Shown here piece after piece: positions 17,240 to 25,962 of a stretch of 64,000 bases of DNA (within the stretch, counting starts at the first letter, position 1; every line of letters starts with the position of its first letter). Under the pieces are notes generated by a model. The model ran no database searches, was not told where the DNA came from, and was given only the letters and a program-made list of their open reading frames with translations. This stretch comes from CAWINY01 sp963837635 (GTDB taxonomy: Bacteria; Acidobacteriota; Terriglobia; Terriglobales; Acidobacteriaceae), in contig CAWINY010000007.1 of assembly GCA_963837635.1 (NCBI GenBank), positions 1,054,001 through 1,118,000 of the forward strand, in the 5' to 3' direction. A program made the position numbers and the translations under genes.

Positions 17240-18208
17240 CTACCTGTACGGCGCGAAGACACGGGCAGTCTCAGCCTGGAAATTGTGCTGTTCAAGTGCG
17301 ATCTTGTCGCGCATTGCCTGAAAATCAGGCTGAAACTGCTCGGGCTCTGCCAGCATCCGCTGGGCGAGGGTGATGACGTGATCGAGGTTGAATGGGGAGG
17401 GGCGGTAGAGCTCGGGTAACGGATAATCGGCGTGGTGCGCACCGGCACCCGCTCCGCTGATAATAACGTTGCAGCCCAGTTGCACCGCCTCTCGGGCCAT
17501 ACGGTCGCAACCGGGAAAAGTGCCCAAGTCGATGAACAGCCGCGCCATGGCGAAATTTGCGTAGATTTCTTCGCGGGACATATTGATCAGGCGCACCACC
17601 TCCAGCCCCGGCACCGCCTCGCGCAGGCGCTGCTCGAGATAGTCGAGGTTCAGGATGACCTTGTGGTTCGCATTGAGCGCGACGCGCAATGGCCGGGTCG
17701 CCTGCGGTGCGATGGTGATCGCCGGGGTGACAGTGTAGTCGGTGAGCAATAGCGGCGACAGGCCCAACGCCGCCGCCACGGTCATGGCGTAATGCGACTG
17801 GGTTGCATGAGCAACAAAGGGAGCGCGCAGGAAGTTGAAGTTAACCCCGCTGAGTGCCGCCGCCGAATTATCGAAGCTGAGCCACCACAGCACCACCTTG
17901 TGGCGCTGGAACATGGGGATCAAGTGGGCCATCACCTCGGGCAGCACAAAGACCAGTTGGTCGCCGGGATCATAAAGCGAATAGATGGCGGTGCGGTAAT
18001 GCTGGTATTCGCTGACGGGGCAACTGCGAGGCGCCAGCGGCGTGGGCTGGTTGACGGCCCCAAGACGGGCGATCAGTTCAATGTCGGCTTGGTCGACATA
18101 CCAGATATACGCATCATGACCGCACCCGATCAGCGCGTCGGTCAACTGGTGTATAGCCTCCGGGCCGCCGGTCCGAGTGCCATAGGGACAAATGGTGACG
18201 ATCTTCAT
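17240..18208 (-). CDS. GT-B-type glycosyltransferase, possible galactofuranosyltransferase
   Basis: 322 residues. The start KIVTICPYGTRTGGPEAIHQL has the GG-x-E/H loop of GT4-like GT-B enzymes, and the C-terminal half has FIDLGTFPGCDRMAREAVQLGC followed by NVIISG, resembling the nucleotide-sugar-binding REA motif. No signal peptide or membrane helix is visible. Linkage to glf suggests a galactofuranose transferase, but the acceptor and donor are not shown by the sequence. A GCCGATAT motif on the coding strand (18237-18244) lies about 30 bases before the ATG, but without a matching -35. Confidence 0.65.
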   Translation of the reverse strand: MKIVTICPYGTRTGGPEAIHQLTDALIGCGHDAYIWYVDQADIELIARLGAVNQPTPLAPRSCPVSEYQHYRTAIYSLYDPGDQLVFVLPEVMAHLIPMFQRHKVVLWWLSFDNSAAALSGVNFNFLRAPFVAHATQSHYAMTVAAALGLSPLLLTDYTVTPAITIAPQATRPLRVALNANHKVILNLDYLEQRLREAVPGLEVVRLINMSREEIYANFAMARLFIDLGTFPGCDRMAREAVQLGCNVIISGAGAGAHHADYPLPELYRPSPFNLDHVITLAQRMLAEPEQFQPDFQAMRDKIALEQHNFQAETARVFAPYR

Positions 18209-18603
18209 GTTCAGTGTCTGATCCGAAATTAAGTTGATATCGGCATGTTAGCATGATGGCTGCGCAGGTCGTTGATTCTGGAGTTTTGCACGAACTAGTA
18301 AGCCGTCCCGGCGATTTCGTCGCCATGATTCGGATGTGCCTCCGGGGCAACATTAACGTGCGCCAGCCGGTGGGGACTTTCATTCCTTGGGTGGGGCCGC
18401 AGGCCCACGGATACTCCATCGAAAATCATACAAAGTATGTCGCGAAGTCGCCGGGACCTCGCACCACCTCTACCAACGGCAGGCAGATGGGACACCCCCG
18501 ATCTTCATCTCGATCGGTTGGGCCGCAAGTCCATGTGGCAGCGGATGAGAGTCTTGTAGTGCTTACGTTATCCCTCGGACCGTTTACAGACGAATAGGGT
18601 AGG
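18209..18603. other. Intergenic region between glycosyltransferase and chemotaxis operons
   Basis: 395 bases. A GCCGATAT element on the minus strand at 18237-18244 resembles a sigma-28 -10 but has no TAAA at the right distance, so it is only a weak candidate. The rest has no convincing gene, hairpin or insertion-sequence remnant. It is the right border of the accessory block. Confidence 0.5.
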
Positions 18604-19074
18604 TTAGAAGAATGCTGTCTGCCGCAGCATGGCCACTGTCATTTCGAATGTATGTCCCGCGCAGCAAAAGCTGACGGTGATCCGGCCAAGATTGGAGCGA
18701 CCCTTGGGAGTGAGCGACTCGGAAATCACCGAAGGGGCACTGATCTGAAGCGAGCTGATGTCAACGCCAAGGGCCTCCTTGACTGTGCCCATGACCACAT
18801 TGGCAATTTCGATCGTCGCATCGAAAACGGCCGCGGATACCGACTCGAGGTGCGTATCCAGCAATTGTGATACGAGGTCGCCGGCCAAGTCCAAGGGGCA
18901 AGATACAGCGGCAATGGCCACCAGGCCACCGGACAAATGAAAGGTGGTGACAATTCGTTGCCGCGCTTTTTGCCCTGAGACGGCGGGACCGTTCCGGCAC
19001 GGTTCCGCTCCCACCGTCGCATTGTAGACCTCGAGAGCATGGGCCATAGGTGGAACCATCTCGGTCGCGATCAT
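18604..19074 (-). CDS. cheX: CheX-like chemotaxis phosphatase (first copy)
   Basis: 156 residues from the ATG at 19074; the longer open frame reads into the upstream cheY region and is unlikely. The fold looks like CheX/CheC: the signature helix DATIEIANVVMGTVKEAL contains the E-x-x-N phosphatase motif (EIAN) that inserts into the CheY active site. It would dephosphorylate CheY-P. The gene begins 11 bases after cheY and is the last gene of the chemotaxis operon. Confidence 0.75.
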   Translation of the reverse strand: MIATEMVPPMAHALEVYNATVGAEPCRNGPAVSGQKARQRIVTTFHLSGGLVAIAAVSCPLDLAGDLVSQLLDTHLESVSAAVFDATIEIANVVMGTVKEALGVDISSLQISAPSVISESLTPKGRSNLGRITVSFCCAGHTFEMTVAMLRQTAFF

Positions 19075-19085
19075 CGGCGAATTCC

Positions 19086-19466
19086 TTAGGCTTGCGCCAA
19101 CAGAGGTTCGATCTTGGCCTGAATGTCGTCCGCGGTAAACGGCTTCTTCACGTAGCCGGCAGCGCCGCGATTGGCCGCGTCCACCACCGTGTCCACGCGG
19201 CCTTCGGTGGTGATCAGCAGAACCGGCAGACTCTTCCACTTCTCCTGCGCCTTCATGGCGGACAGTAGTTCCAGCCCATTCATATTGGGCATATTGATGT
19301 CCGTCATGACCAGGTGAACGGGGTGTTGCTCGAGGATGCTCAGAGCCTCCTGGCCATCTGCCGCTTCATACAGGTTCCCGACCGCGATCTTCGTATGGCT
19401 GATGCATCGAGTGAGGATCTTCCGAATGGTTGAGGAATCATCCACGATTAGTATGTTGTAGGACAT
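19086..19466 (-). CDS. cheY: CheY-type response regulator (first copy)
   Basis: 126 residues, a stand-alone receiver domain. Acidic pocket Asp9-Asp10 (ILIVDDSS), phosphorylation site Asp56 (VMTDINMPNMNG), switch Thr in LLITTEG and the conserved Lys in YVKKPF (about 108) are all present. CheY-P carries the CheA signal to the flagellar switch. It overlaps the end of cheB by 19 bases and precedes a CheX-like phosphatase. Confidence 0.9.
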   Translation of the reverse strand: MSYNILIVDDSSTIRKILTRCISHTKIAVGNLYEAADGQEALSILEQHPVHLVMTDINMPNMNGLELLSAMKAQEKWKSLPVLLITTEGRVDTVVDAANRGAAGYVKKPFTADDIQAKIEPLLAQA

Positions 19467-20554
19467 CGTTGCTCCTTTATCTCATGGCGGCCCGCTGCGG
19501 GCGCGATGCTGGACTGTGTAGGACCTAAGAGTGCCTGGGCAATTTGGTCGAGAGGCAGCACGTGTTGTGCGGCATTGAGCAGAATGGCTTCTTTCGGCAT
19601 GCCGAACACGACGCAGGAAGCCTCATCCTGAGCGATGGTGACGCCTCGGGCGTCCCGGATTTTCTTCAGACCGCGGGCTCCGTCCGAACCCATGCCGGTG
19701 AGCAACGCGGCCGTTGCCATTTCGCCGGCACTGTCGGCAACCGAATTAAAGAGGACGTCCACGGAAGGGCGCTGAAAACAGACCTTGGGTCCGTTCTGCA
19801 CGGATACGGTGTAACCGTCGGCGCGGCGGACCACGAGCATGTGGCGATCCCCTGGGGCAACCAGCGCCAGCCCCGGCTCAATGCGGTCACCATCCTTGCC
19901 TTCCCGCACCCGCATGGCGCAAATTCGATCCAGCCGTTGCGCGAACGCCTCGGAAAACACCGCGGGAATGTGTTGCGTAATAACCGTTCCGGGAGAATTC
20001 GCCGGCATCTTTTCCAGCACTTCGCGAATGGCTTCGGTTCCCCCCGTGGAGGCGCCGATCGCGATCAACGTCCGCGGATGATAAAGCGAGTGATTGGCCA
20101 CTCTTGCCACGCTGCTGGTTGGACTAGCCGGTGCCTCTTGCCGCGGACGAGCGGCCGCCGCCGCTTTCACCTTACCGGCTAACACGGTCGTCAGGTCTCC
20201 CACCGAATACGGTCCGCCCGGTTTGGCCAGCACGTCGACCGCCCCCAGTCGCATGGCATCCAAGGCGACGCTGCAGGATTTCTGGGTGAGCGAACTGATG
20301 ACGATGACCGGCATCGGATGATGACGCATGAGCTTCTGGAGAAACGTGAGACCGTTCATGCGCGGCATTTCTATGTCCAAGGTGAGCACGTCCGGCTTCA
20401 GCTCCATGATTTTGTCCCGGGCGATATACGGATCCGGGGCGGTGCCCACCACTTCGATTCCTTCCGCCGAGGCAAGACTTTCCCGCAAAATCTTGCGAAC
20501 AATGGCGGAATCATCGACGATCAAAACCCGTACTTTTCTATCCTGAGGCCCCAT
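19448..20554 (-). CDS. cheB: Chemotaxis protein-glutamate methylesterase CheB
   Basis: 368 residues. The N-terminal receiver (1-125) has VDDS, phospho-acceptor Asp60 (LTLDIEMPRMNG) and AKPGG. A linker leads to the methylesterase domain with catalytic Ser169 (AIGASTGG), His195 (ITQHIPAVF) and Asp291 (LTGMGSDGARG). CheB removes methyl groups from chemoreceptors and deamidates some Gln residues, opposing CheR. It lies 7 bases after the second CheX-like gene and overlaps cheY. The last 20 residues form a polar tail that is probably a result of the overlap. Confidence 0.94.
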   Translation of the reverse strand: MGPQDRKVRVLIVDDSAIVRKILRESLASAEGIEVVGTAPDPYIARDKIMELKPDVLTLDIEMPRMNGLTFLQKLMRHHPMPVIVISSLTQKSCSVALDAMRLGAVDVLAKPGGPYSVGDLTTVLAGKVKAAAAARPRQEAPASPTSSVARVANHSLYHPRTLIAIGASTGGTEAIREVLEKMPANSPGTVITQHIPAVFSEAFAQRLDRICAMRVREGKDGDRIEPGLALVAPGDRHMLVVRRADGYTVSVQNGPKVCFQRPSVDVLFNSVADSAGEMATAALLTGMGSDGARGLKKIRDARGVTIAQDEASCVVFGMPKEAILLNAAQHVLPLDQIAQALLGPTQSSIAPAAGRHEIKEQRCPTTY

Positions 20555-20561
20555 AACTCTC

Positions 20562-21029
20562 TCACCTGATCGAAAACGACACCCACACCTGACCCTCGTC
20601 CAGCTCCAATTGCTGTCCGCAAGAAGTCGCGCCCTCTTCCTCGAAGGTCATTTCCGAGGGGACTGAGCTCGCCAAGTAAAACTCCCCATCGGGATAGAGA
20701 TCCGTCAAAAGAGATCCGCAAACCATGTTGGCCAGTTCTTGCAACACCAGGCCAAGGTCTTGATCGACATGCCCGGCGGGCTCCTCGTCCGGAGCACAGT
20801 CGCATGGCTCGCCCTCAAACGCGGCGGCCAGGGAGTGAGCCATTTCCGGTGAGGCCCACAGTTCCATGCGTCCGTTCCAAGTTCCGGTAAACTGAACCGC
20901 GGCCCCGAGGGGCGTGGAGTGCAAGTCCAGGGGCGAAGGTGTCGTCCCCAGGACACAACTGAAACACATGGTTTCAAAAACGTTGGTTGCGGCGTCGACC
21001 AGCTGGGTACAGATTTGCGCTTCATTCAT
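20562..21029 (-). CDS. CheX-like chemotaxis phosphatase (second copy)
   Basis: 155 residues. A CheX/CheC-like domain with the helix DLGLVLQELANMVCGSLLTDL carrying the E-x-x-N motif (ELAN). Several cysteines in the first half (CFSC, CDC) are not seen in the other two copies. The start overlaps the upstream cheY stop by 4 bases, so the pair is translationally coupled, which suggests that this phosphatase serves that CheY. Confidence 0.7.
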   Translation of the reverse strand: MNEAQICTQLVDAATNVFETMCFSCVLGTTPSPLDLHSTPLGAAVQFTGTWNGRMELWASPEMAHSLAAAFEGEPCDCAPDEEPAGHVDQDLGLVLQELANMVCGSLLTDLYPDGEFYLASSVPSEMTFEEEGATSCGQQLELDEGQVWVSFSIR

Positions 21030-21409
21030 ACAGTTGCCCCCAACACGCGCTCCACTTCGGCGCGAAGTTTTTCCGGTGGAAACGGCTTTTTCAGATACCC
21101 TGCGACTCCGAGATCTCGCATGCGCTGCATACGGCCTTGGGTTCCGTCGGTGGACACAATAATGACGGGCAGGCCGCGAAGATGCTCGGACTTTTTCATT
21201 TCCCGCACCAGCTCCTCCCCGTTCATGACCGGCATATTAATATCGGCAAAAACCAGATCTACCCATTGCTGGTCTAAGACCTGGAGCGCTTCTTTTCCGT
21301 CGCCGGCATTGAAGCGCGTTCCGATGCTGATGCCCGCCAGCTTCAGCACGCGGCCGACGACTTCACGCATCACCGGGGAGTCATCCACAATCAGCACATT
21401 AAGCGCCAT
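21026..21409 (-). CDS. CheY-type response regulator (second copy)
   Basis: 127 residues, a receiver domain alone: VLIVDDSP, phospho-acceptor Asp in LVFADINMPVMNG (about residue 57), Thr/Ser in IIVSTDG and Lys in YLKKPF. It overlaps cheD by 19 bases and the CheX-like gene by 4. It differs clearly from the other CheY, so the two may have different partners: switch, CheX or a phosphate sink. Confidence 0.88.
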   Translation of the reverse strand: MALNVLIVDDSPVMREVVGRVLKLAGISIGTRFNAGDGKEALQVLDQQWVDLVFADINMPVMNGEELVREMKKSEHLRGLPVIIVSTDGTQGRMQRMRDLGVAGYLKKPFPPEKLRAEVERVLGATV

Positions 21410-21903
21410 TCCCGTTCTCCCTCAGCTAGAGTACCTTCCGAACTGGTTGCTTTAACCCAGATCTGCCCGTTTCCCACGTGAAGACGAACCGTCCGGGACA
21501 CGCTGCCTCCACATTCTTCTCCGCGGATCAGTAAGCCGGTCTTCCAAAGTAGTTTCTTGATGGCGATAAGATTACGTTTACCGATATTGAAGAACTTATC
21601 GCCATTGATCATCTGCGCGCCCCCGGCCAGCCAGATGACGGAGGTGCCGCGGTTGGCGCCCATCTTCTGCGCGCGAGCCAGCAGCTCGCGTATGCCGGTG
21701 TCGGCATACATCCAAGGGCGCTGGTTAGCCTTCGCCGCGTCGATCTGGGAATCGGGAAGCATAAAGTGCAGCAGCCCGCTAACCCGAGACTGCGGATCGT
21801 GAAACAACACCGCAATACACGACCCCAGCGCGTACGTGGTCAAGGTGTCCTCGGGATTTCTGGAGAGTTGGCCATCCCCAACCCCCACCACCAATGTGCC
21901 CAT
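21391..21903 (-). CDS. cheD: Chemoreceptor glutamine deamidase CheD
   Basis: 170 residues from the ATG at 21903; the longer frame begins inside cheR with a Trp run and is rejected. The CheD catalytic triad is visible: Cys in YALGSCIAVLFHD, His in GLLHFMLPD and the Thr in the following conserved block. CheD deamidates receptor glutamines and, in systems with CheC/CheX, links receptor state to CheY-P. The 3' end overlaps cheY. Confidence 0.88.
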   Translation of the reverse strand: MGTLVVGVGDGQLSRNPEDTLTTYALGSCIAVLFHDPQSRVSGLLHFMLPDSQIDAAKANQRPWMYADTGIRELLARAQKMGANRGTSVIWLAGGAQMINGDKFFNIGKRNLIAIKKLLWKTGLLIRGEECGGSVSRTVRLHVGNGQIWVKATSSEGTLAEGEREWRLMC

Positions 21904-21940
21904 GCTAGTTCGGCCCCCCCACCACCACCAGCGCCCTATC

Positions 21941-22774
21941 CTAGTTCCCTTTCCGATACACCGCGGGACGTACGTAGTGCAACCCGTGCCGCAAGCCATT
22001 CAGTGTTTCCGCGTGTCCGATGAACAAGTGGCCGTTTGGCCCCAGTCGATCAATGATCTGCTGGACTACATGCTGCTGCGTGGCCTTGTTGAAGTAGATC
22101 AGCACGTTGCGCAGAAAAATCGCATCAAAGGCTCCTTGCACGCGCAACGGTTGGATTAAGTTCTGCTCGGTAAAGCTGATCATGTTTCGGATCTCGGGCC
22201 GTACTTTGAACCAGCCAGCATGAGCTCCGGCTCCGACCAGAAAGTAGCGTCTGCGCCGCTCACTCGGCAGGGACGCCAGTTGATCGTCGCGGTACACGCC
22301 GAGGCTGGCCTTTTCCAGGACTTTATTGGAAATGTCCGTGGCCACGATCTCGGCGGTCCTGTCATTGCGTCCGCTATCAAGGCAACAAAATGCGATCGTG
22401 TACGGCTCCTCGCCGCTGGAACAAGCCGCGCTCCAGATGCGAATCGGTCGCGGGTTCTTGGTTTGTAAGATCGCCGAGTTCAATAACTCAAAGTGATCCG
22501 GTTCCCGAAAAAAACTGGTGTAGTTGGTGGTTAAGGCATCCACCATCTCGGCCACTGCGGATCCCGAGCGATCGGAGACGACATAGTTGTAATACTCTTT
22601 AAAACTGTACAGTTGCCGCTCCCGCATCACCTTCGCCAGCCGGGCCGTGATCATTTCTTCTTTGCCCGCGCGAACGTCAAGGCCAAAGGTGCTGAGTGCG
22701 AGCTCCTGGATCCGCTTTACATCAACAGAATTCAGTACTGGCGTATTGCCAGACTGTAAGAGGCCCTCTAGCAT
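21941..22774 (-). CDS. cheR: Chemotaxis protein methyltransferase CheR
   Basis: 277 residues. The N-terminal helical domain (about 15-80) ends in VDALTTNYTSFFREPDHFELL, a CheR signature. The SAM-binding domain has RIWSAACSSGEEPYTIA and ends with IFLRNVLIYF and GHLFIGHAETL. It methylates receptor glutamates. It overlaps the cheA end by 7 bases. Confidence 0.94.
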   Translation of the reverse strand: MLEGLLQSGNTPVLNSVDVKRIQELALSTFGLDVRAGKEEMITARLAKVMRERQLYSFKEYYNYVVSDRSGSAVAEMVDALTTNYTSFFREPDHFELLNSAILQTKNPRPIRIWSAACSSGEEPYTIAFCCLDSGRNDRTAEIVATDISNKVLEKASLGVYRDDQLASLPSERRRRYFLVGAGAHAGWFKVRPEIRNMISFTEQNLIQPLRVQGAFDAIFLRNVLIYFNKATQQHVVQQIIDRLGPNGHLFIGHAETLNGLRHGLHYVRPAVYRKGN

Positions 22775-24987
22775 GCCCGAGCTCCCAAGTAAGGCAGGTC
22801 TAGGATCAACCCAACCCGCCCGTCGCCAAGTATCGTGCCGCCAGAAACGCCGGGCACGTCTTTCAGTGCCTGGCCGAGACTTTTAACCACCACTTCCTGC
22901 TTGCCGATCAACTCATCGACCAGGATGCAGAACTGTTTTCCATCCGTTTCGGCCACCACCAGGACCGCCGTCCAGGGGTCCTGGGTCGCGCCATCAATCG
23001 AGAATTCCCGGTGCAGACGCAAAATCGGCAGCAGGTGGCCATGAACAATGGCAAGTTCGCCTTTGCCGTTGACCGGCTTGACCGACGATTCCGCGGGCCG
23101 CAAGGTTTCCCGGACTCCGGTCACCGGGATCACATAGCGTAGCCCACCCACCGAGACAACCAGTCCATCGATGATGGCGCGGGTCAGGGGCAGTTTGATG
23201 GTGAACTGCGTGCCTTCTCCCGGCTTCGTTTCGACTTCAATGCGACCCCGCAGCCGTTCCACGTGCTGGCGTACGACATCCATGCCCACGCCGCGTCCCG
23301 ACACCGTAGTGATCTGGTCGGCGGTAGAGAATCCCGGAGTGAAGATCAGGTCGACGATTTGAGCGTCTTCAAGCTGCTCGTCACCTACAAGCCCATTGCT
23401 CCGAGCTTTCGCCAGGATCTTGTCCCGGTCCAGCCCGCGTCCGTCGTCGGATACTTTTATCACCACCTGACTTCCCAGGTGGTACGCATGCAGTCGCACG
23501 GTCGCCACCGGGTTCTTCCCGGAAGCGATTCGCGCCTCGCGACTCTCAATCCCATGGTCGACCGAGTTGCGGACCATGTGCATCAGCGGGTCGGCGAGTT
23601 CCTCCGCAATCGACTTATCCAGTTCCGTTTCTTCGCCGATCAGCTCGACCTCTACCTGCTTGCCGAACTTGCGCGACAGGTCGCGGATGATGCGCGCGGT
23701 TCTGCGGAACAATTGGCCGATGCCAACCATACGCATTCCCAGGGAGACGCGCTGTACCTCGCGCGTGACCTGAGTAAGCTGATTCATGGTCCGCAACAGC
23801 GTGCAATCCGCCTGGTTCTGCAGAGACAGTTCCGTGGTGATCCGCGACTGCGCGATTACCATTTCGCCGACCATGTCCATCAGGTAGTCGAGCTTTTGGG
23901 TATCGACGCGTACCGAGTACTTCTTCTCGGCGTCGCTTCCAGCGCCTGAAGTAGGCTTATCTCCGGCGCTTGCCGTCGAGGAAGCAGCCTTCGCTTCGGA
24001 CGCCACCTCCTCGCTTATCTCGGGCGTGAGCCGTTGAACCTTGGCCGTTTCGGGCAGCGGGGCCGGCTCAGACTCGACTACCTCAGCTTGAGTCTCCGCT
24101 GGTTCGGGTGGCGCAGCAGGCTCTGACTCGACCGCGACAGCTACACTCTCCCCTTCTTCGGGTAGCGGCGTGGCGTCAGGCTCGCCCATAAACGATGCAT
24201 CCTCGGGCTCAGCCGCCGGTGTCTCCTCTTCCGGTTCCGGCACAGCCTTCGCGGCCTGATCCTTGGGATGGGCACGCTCCTGAATGACTCGCTCGATCGT
24301 CTCAGCCACGGGGACTTCAATCGGTGGCACCGACTCGATGTTGCCGGTTTCCAGCGCGCTGAGAGAGCGGTTCAGAAAATCCACCGCTTTCAGGATGATG
24401 TCGATGATCTCCGAATCGACATCCAATTCGTCGTTGCGCGCGTAGTCCAGCAGGGTCTCGACCTTGTGGGCAAAGGCATAGATCCGGTGCAGCTCCAGGA
24501 ATGCGGCTAGCCCCTTGATCGAGTGGAATCCCCGAAACAGCGCGTTGATGATCTCTGAGTTCTTAGCGTCCTTCTCCAGGGCGAGAGCGTACTCCTCGGC
24601 CGCTTGGAGATGTTCCCTGGACTCGACGATAAAGTCGCCGACCAGCTCCGGATCGATAATGCTCTCTGAGGTTGGATCGCTTCCCTCCGAGGGAGTCCCA
24701 CTGGAGTGCGCGAGCGTCTCCTGCATTTTGGTCACGCCATCGCGAAGCGCCGCGACGTCGGTAGCCAGAGCCGGGTTCATGTAGATGTCGGCCAGTCCGT
24801 TGGCGAGCAGACTCAGATCCGAGAAACCCGCATCGTTCGCCACCAGCGAAAGCTTATTCAGTTGCTCGATTAGGGTATTGCCAGCTTCGGGCTGGCCGTT
24901 GGCGGACATGGAAGCAATCGCCAGATCGTCCAGCAGTTGCTGCAACTGCTCCAGGTGGTTGCCGTTATGTGAAATCGTGGTTGCCAT
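22768..24987 (-). CDS. cheA: Chemotaxis histidine kinase CheA
   Basis: 739 residues. A short helical N-terminal region precedes the Hpt domain (about 113-220) with phospho-accepting His155 (FRGFHSIKGLAAF). A long Pro/Glu/Ala-rich linker (about 225-345) replaces a recognisable CheY-binding P2 domain. Then come the dimerisation helices (about 350-425), the ATPase domain with N box HMVRNSVDHGIESR and Gly boxes VSDDGRGLD and SGRGVGMDVVR, and a C-terminal CheW-like domain (about 600-739). It phosphorylates CheY and CheB in response to receptors. Confidence 0.96.
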   Translation of the reverse strand: MATTISHNGNHLEQLQQLLDDLAIASMSANGQPEAGNTLIEQLNKLSLVANDAGFSDLSLLANGLADIYMNPALATDVAALRDGVTKMQETLAHSSGTPSEGSDPTSESIIDPELVGDFIVESREHLQAAEEYALALEKDAKNSEIINALFRGFHSIKGLAAFLELHRIYAFAHKVETLLDYARNDELDVDSEIIDIILKAVDFLNRSLSALETGNIESVPPIEVPVAETIERVIQERAHPKDQAAKAVPEPEEETPAAEPEDASFMGEPDATPLPEEGESVAVAVESEPAAPPEPAETQAEVVESEPAPLPETAKVQRLTPEISEEVASEAKAASSTASAGDKPTSGAGSDAEKKYSVRVDTQKLDYLMDMVGEMVIAQSRITTELSLQNQADCTLLRTMNQLTQVTREVQRVSLGMRMVGIGQLFRRTARIIRDLSRKFGKQVEVELIGEETELDKSIAEELADPLMHMVRNSVDHGIESREARIASGKNPVATVRLHAYHLGSQVVIKVSDDGRGLDRDKILAKARSNGLVGDEQLEDAQIVDLIFTPGFSTADQITTVSGRGVGMDVVRQHVERLRGRIEVETKPGEGTQFTIKLPLTRAIIDGLVVSVGGLRYVIPVTGVRETLRPAESSVKPVNGKGELAIVHGHLLPILRLHREFSIDGATQDPWTAVLVVAETDGKQFCILVDELIGKQEVVVKSLGQALKDVPGVSGGTILGDGRVGLILDLPYLGARAC

Positions 24988-25059
24988 GTCGGTCCGGAGT
25001 GCTTGGTGTAGCTGTTAACAGCTCAGATCTGTTCCCGTTCGTTGCTCACGAACGCGAAG

Positions 25060-25584
25060 TTAGGAGGCCATGCCCGTTACCGACTGAAGCGCCTGAAACT
25101 CGTCGGAGCCTAAGGCACGATCGATATCGAGCAAAAGCGTGACCTGATTGCGCGCCTTGGCAATTCCCAGCAGATAGGAAGTGTCCACATCGCCGCCAAA
25201 GTCCGGGGTCTTCTCGATATCGGTCTCGGCAATATTCAGAACTTCCGCTACCCCGTCCACCATCAGTCCCATCGGAACGGGCTCACTGGCGCCGGAGACG
25301 TGGACCACGATGATGCAGGTGTGCTCGGTGATCTCCTGTTCCGCCAAATCGAAGCGCTGGCGGAGATCGATGACCGGCACGATCTTGCCTCGTAAGTTGA
25401 TGACTCCCTTGACGAAGGGCGGGCTGTGCGGGACGTAGGTGATGTCCTGGATCCCGATGATCTCGCGCACCTTCAACACACGAATGCCAAAGTGCTCATT
25501 GCCTAACGTAAAGGTGAGGTACTTGCCGGCAGCGAGCTGCATCGGGGCGGCGGGGCTGTTGCGTTGCGCTTCTTGAGTCTGCAT
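25060..25584 (-). CDS. cheW: Chemotaxis coupling protein CheW
   Basis: 174 residues from the ATG at 25584, which has GGGAG about 10 bases upstream; the longer frame upstream is a Pro/Ser-rich translation of the hairpin region. The CheW fold is recognisable: YLTFTLGNEHFGIRVLKVREI, then PHSPPFVKGVINLRGKIVPVIDLRQRF. It couples receptors to CheA. It lies 72 bases upstream of cheA. Confidence 0.93.
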   Translation of the reverse strand: MQTQEAQRNSPAAPMQLAAGKYLTFTLGNEHFGIRVLKVREIIGIQDITYVPHSPPFVKGVINLRGKIVPVIDLRQRFDLAEQEITEHTCIIVVHVSGASEPVPMGLMVDGVAEVLNIAETDIEKTPDFGGDVDTSYLLGIAKARNQVTLLLDIDRALGSDEFQALQSVTGMAS

Positions 25585-25754
25585 GGAGTCTGTGCTCCCA
25601 ATAATCCTGGGTCGCAAGTACATCGGCACCTGAAGGCAGTTCCATAAGCCCAAACACCGAAAAAGGACTCGATATTCTTGGGTCTGAAACCGGATTCTTC
25701 GGTCTGGAGACGGGGGGAAAGGCCCCGCTAGGAAGCCGTCCCAGTGATGAAGTA

Positions 25755-25782
25755 GGCACTCCTGGCTGTCATCAGGAGTGCC
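25755..25782. repeat. Perfect hairpin, 10-bp stem
   Basis: GGCACTCCTG / CAGGAGTGCC with an 8-base loop. No T-run follows on either strand. Confidence 0.6.
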
Positions 25783-25827
25783 CCTTGGGCTTGCAGCCCA
25801 TTGATCGAGATGAGAATCGGAGGGAAC

Positions 25828-25858
25828 CCCACATCTGCCTGCCGTTGGCAGATGTGGG
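25828..25858. repeat. Perfect hairpin, 12-bp stem
   Basis: CCCACATCTGCC / GGCAGATGTGGG with a 7-base loop. It resembles small dispersed extragenic palindromes of the genome, such as the GGGATGGGGC hairpin at 32425. Confidence 0.6.
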
Positions 25859-25908
25859 ATGACTTTCGACGGAGTACCGATGGGCCTGCGGCGCACCCCA
25901 GGCAATGA

Positions 25909-25930
25909 AATTCCCTTGCCGCAGGGAATT
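25909..25930. repeat. Hairpin, 7-bp stem
   Basis: AATTCCC / GGGAATT with an 8-base loop, about 30 bases downstream of the third cheX-like gene on the minus strand. It is the best placed of the three to end that message. Confidence 0.5.
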
Positions 25931-25962
25931 CTTCAGGCGATTTTCTTAATGAATGCTGCCGG

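Larger units (their letters stand above)
25585..25962. other. Intergenic region with three strong hairpins
   Basis: 378 bases between a cheX-like gene and cheW, both on the minus strand, without a credible gene. Three separate perfect inverted repeats occupy the upstream half (listed individually). They could uncouple expression of cheW-cheA and downstream genes from the receptor/CheX part. Confidence 0.65.

Noticed and set aside
16066..17373. A 435-codon plus-strand frame opposite glf
   Set aside because: A shadow of the GC-rich glf gene; the minus strand carries a clear FAD-binding UDP-galactopyranose mutase.
18253..18597. A 114-codon plus-strand frame between the glycosyltransferase and chemotaxis genes
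   Set aside because: No recognisable domain, no ribosome binding site, and low-complexity composition.
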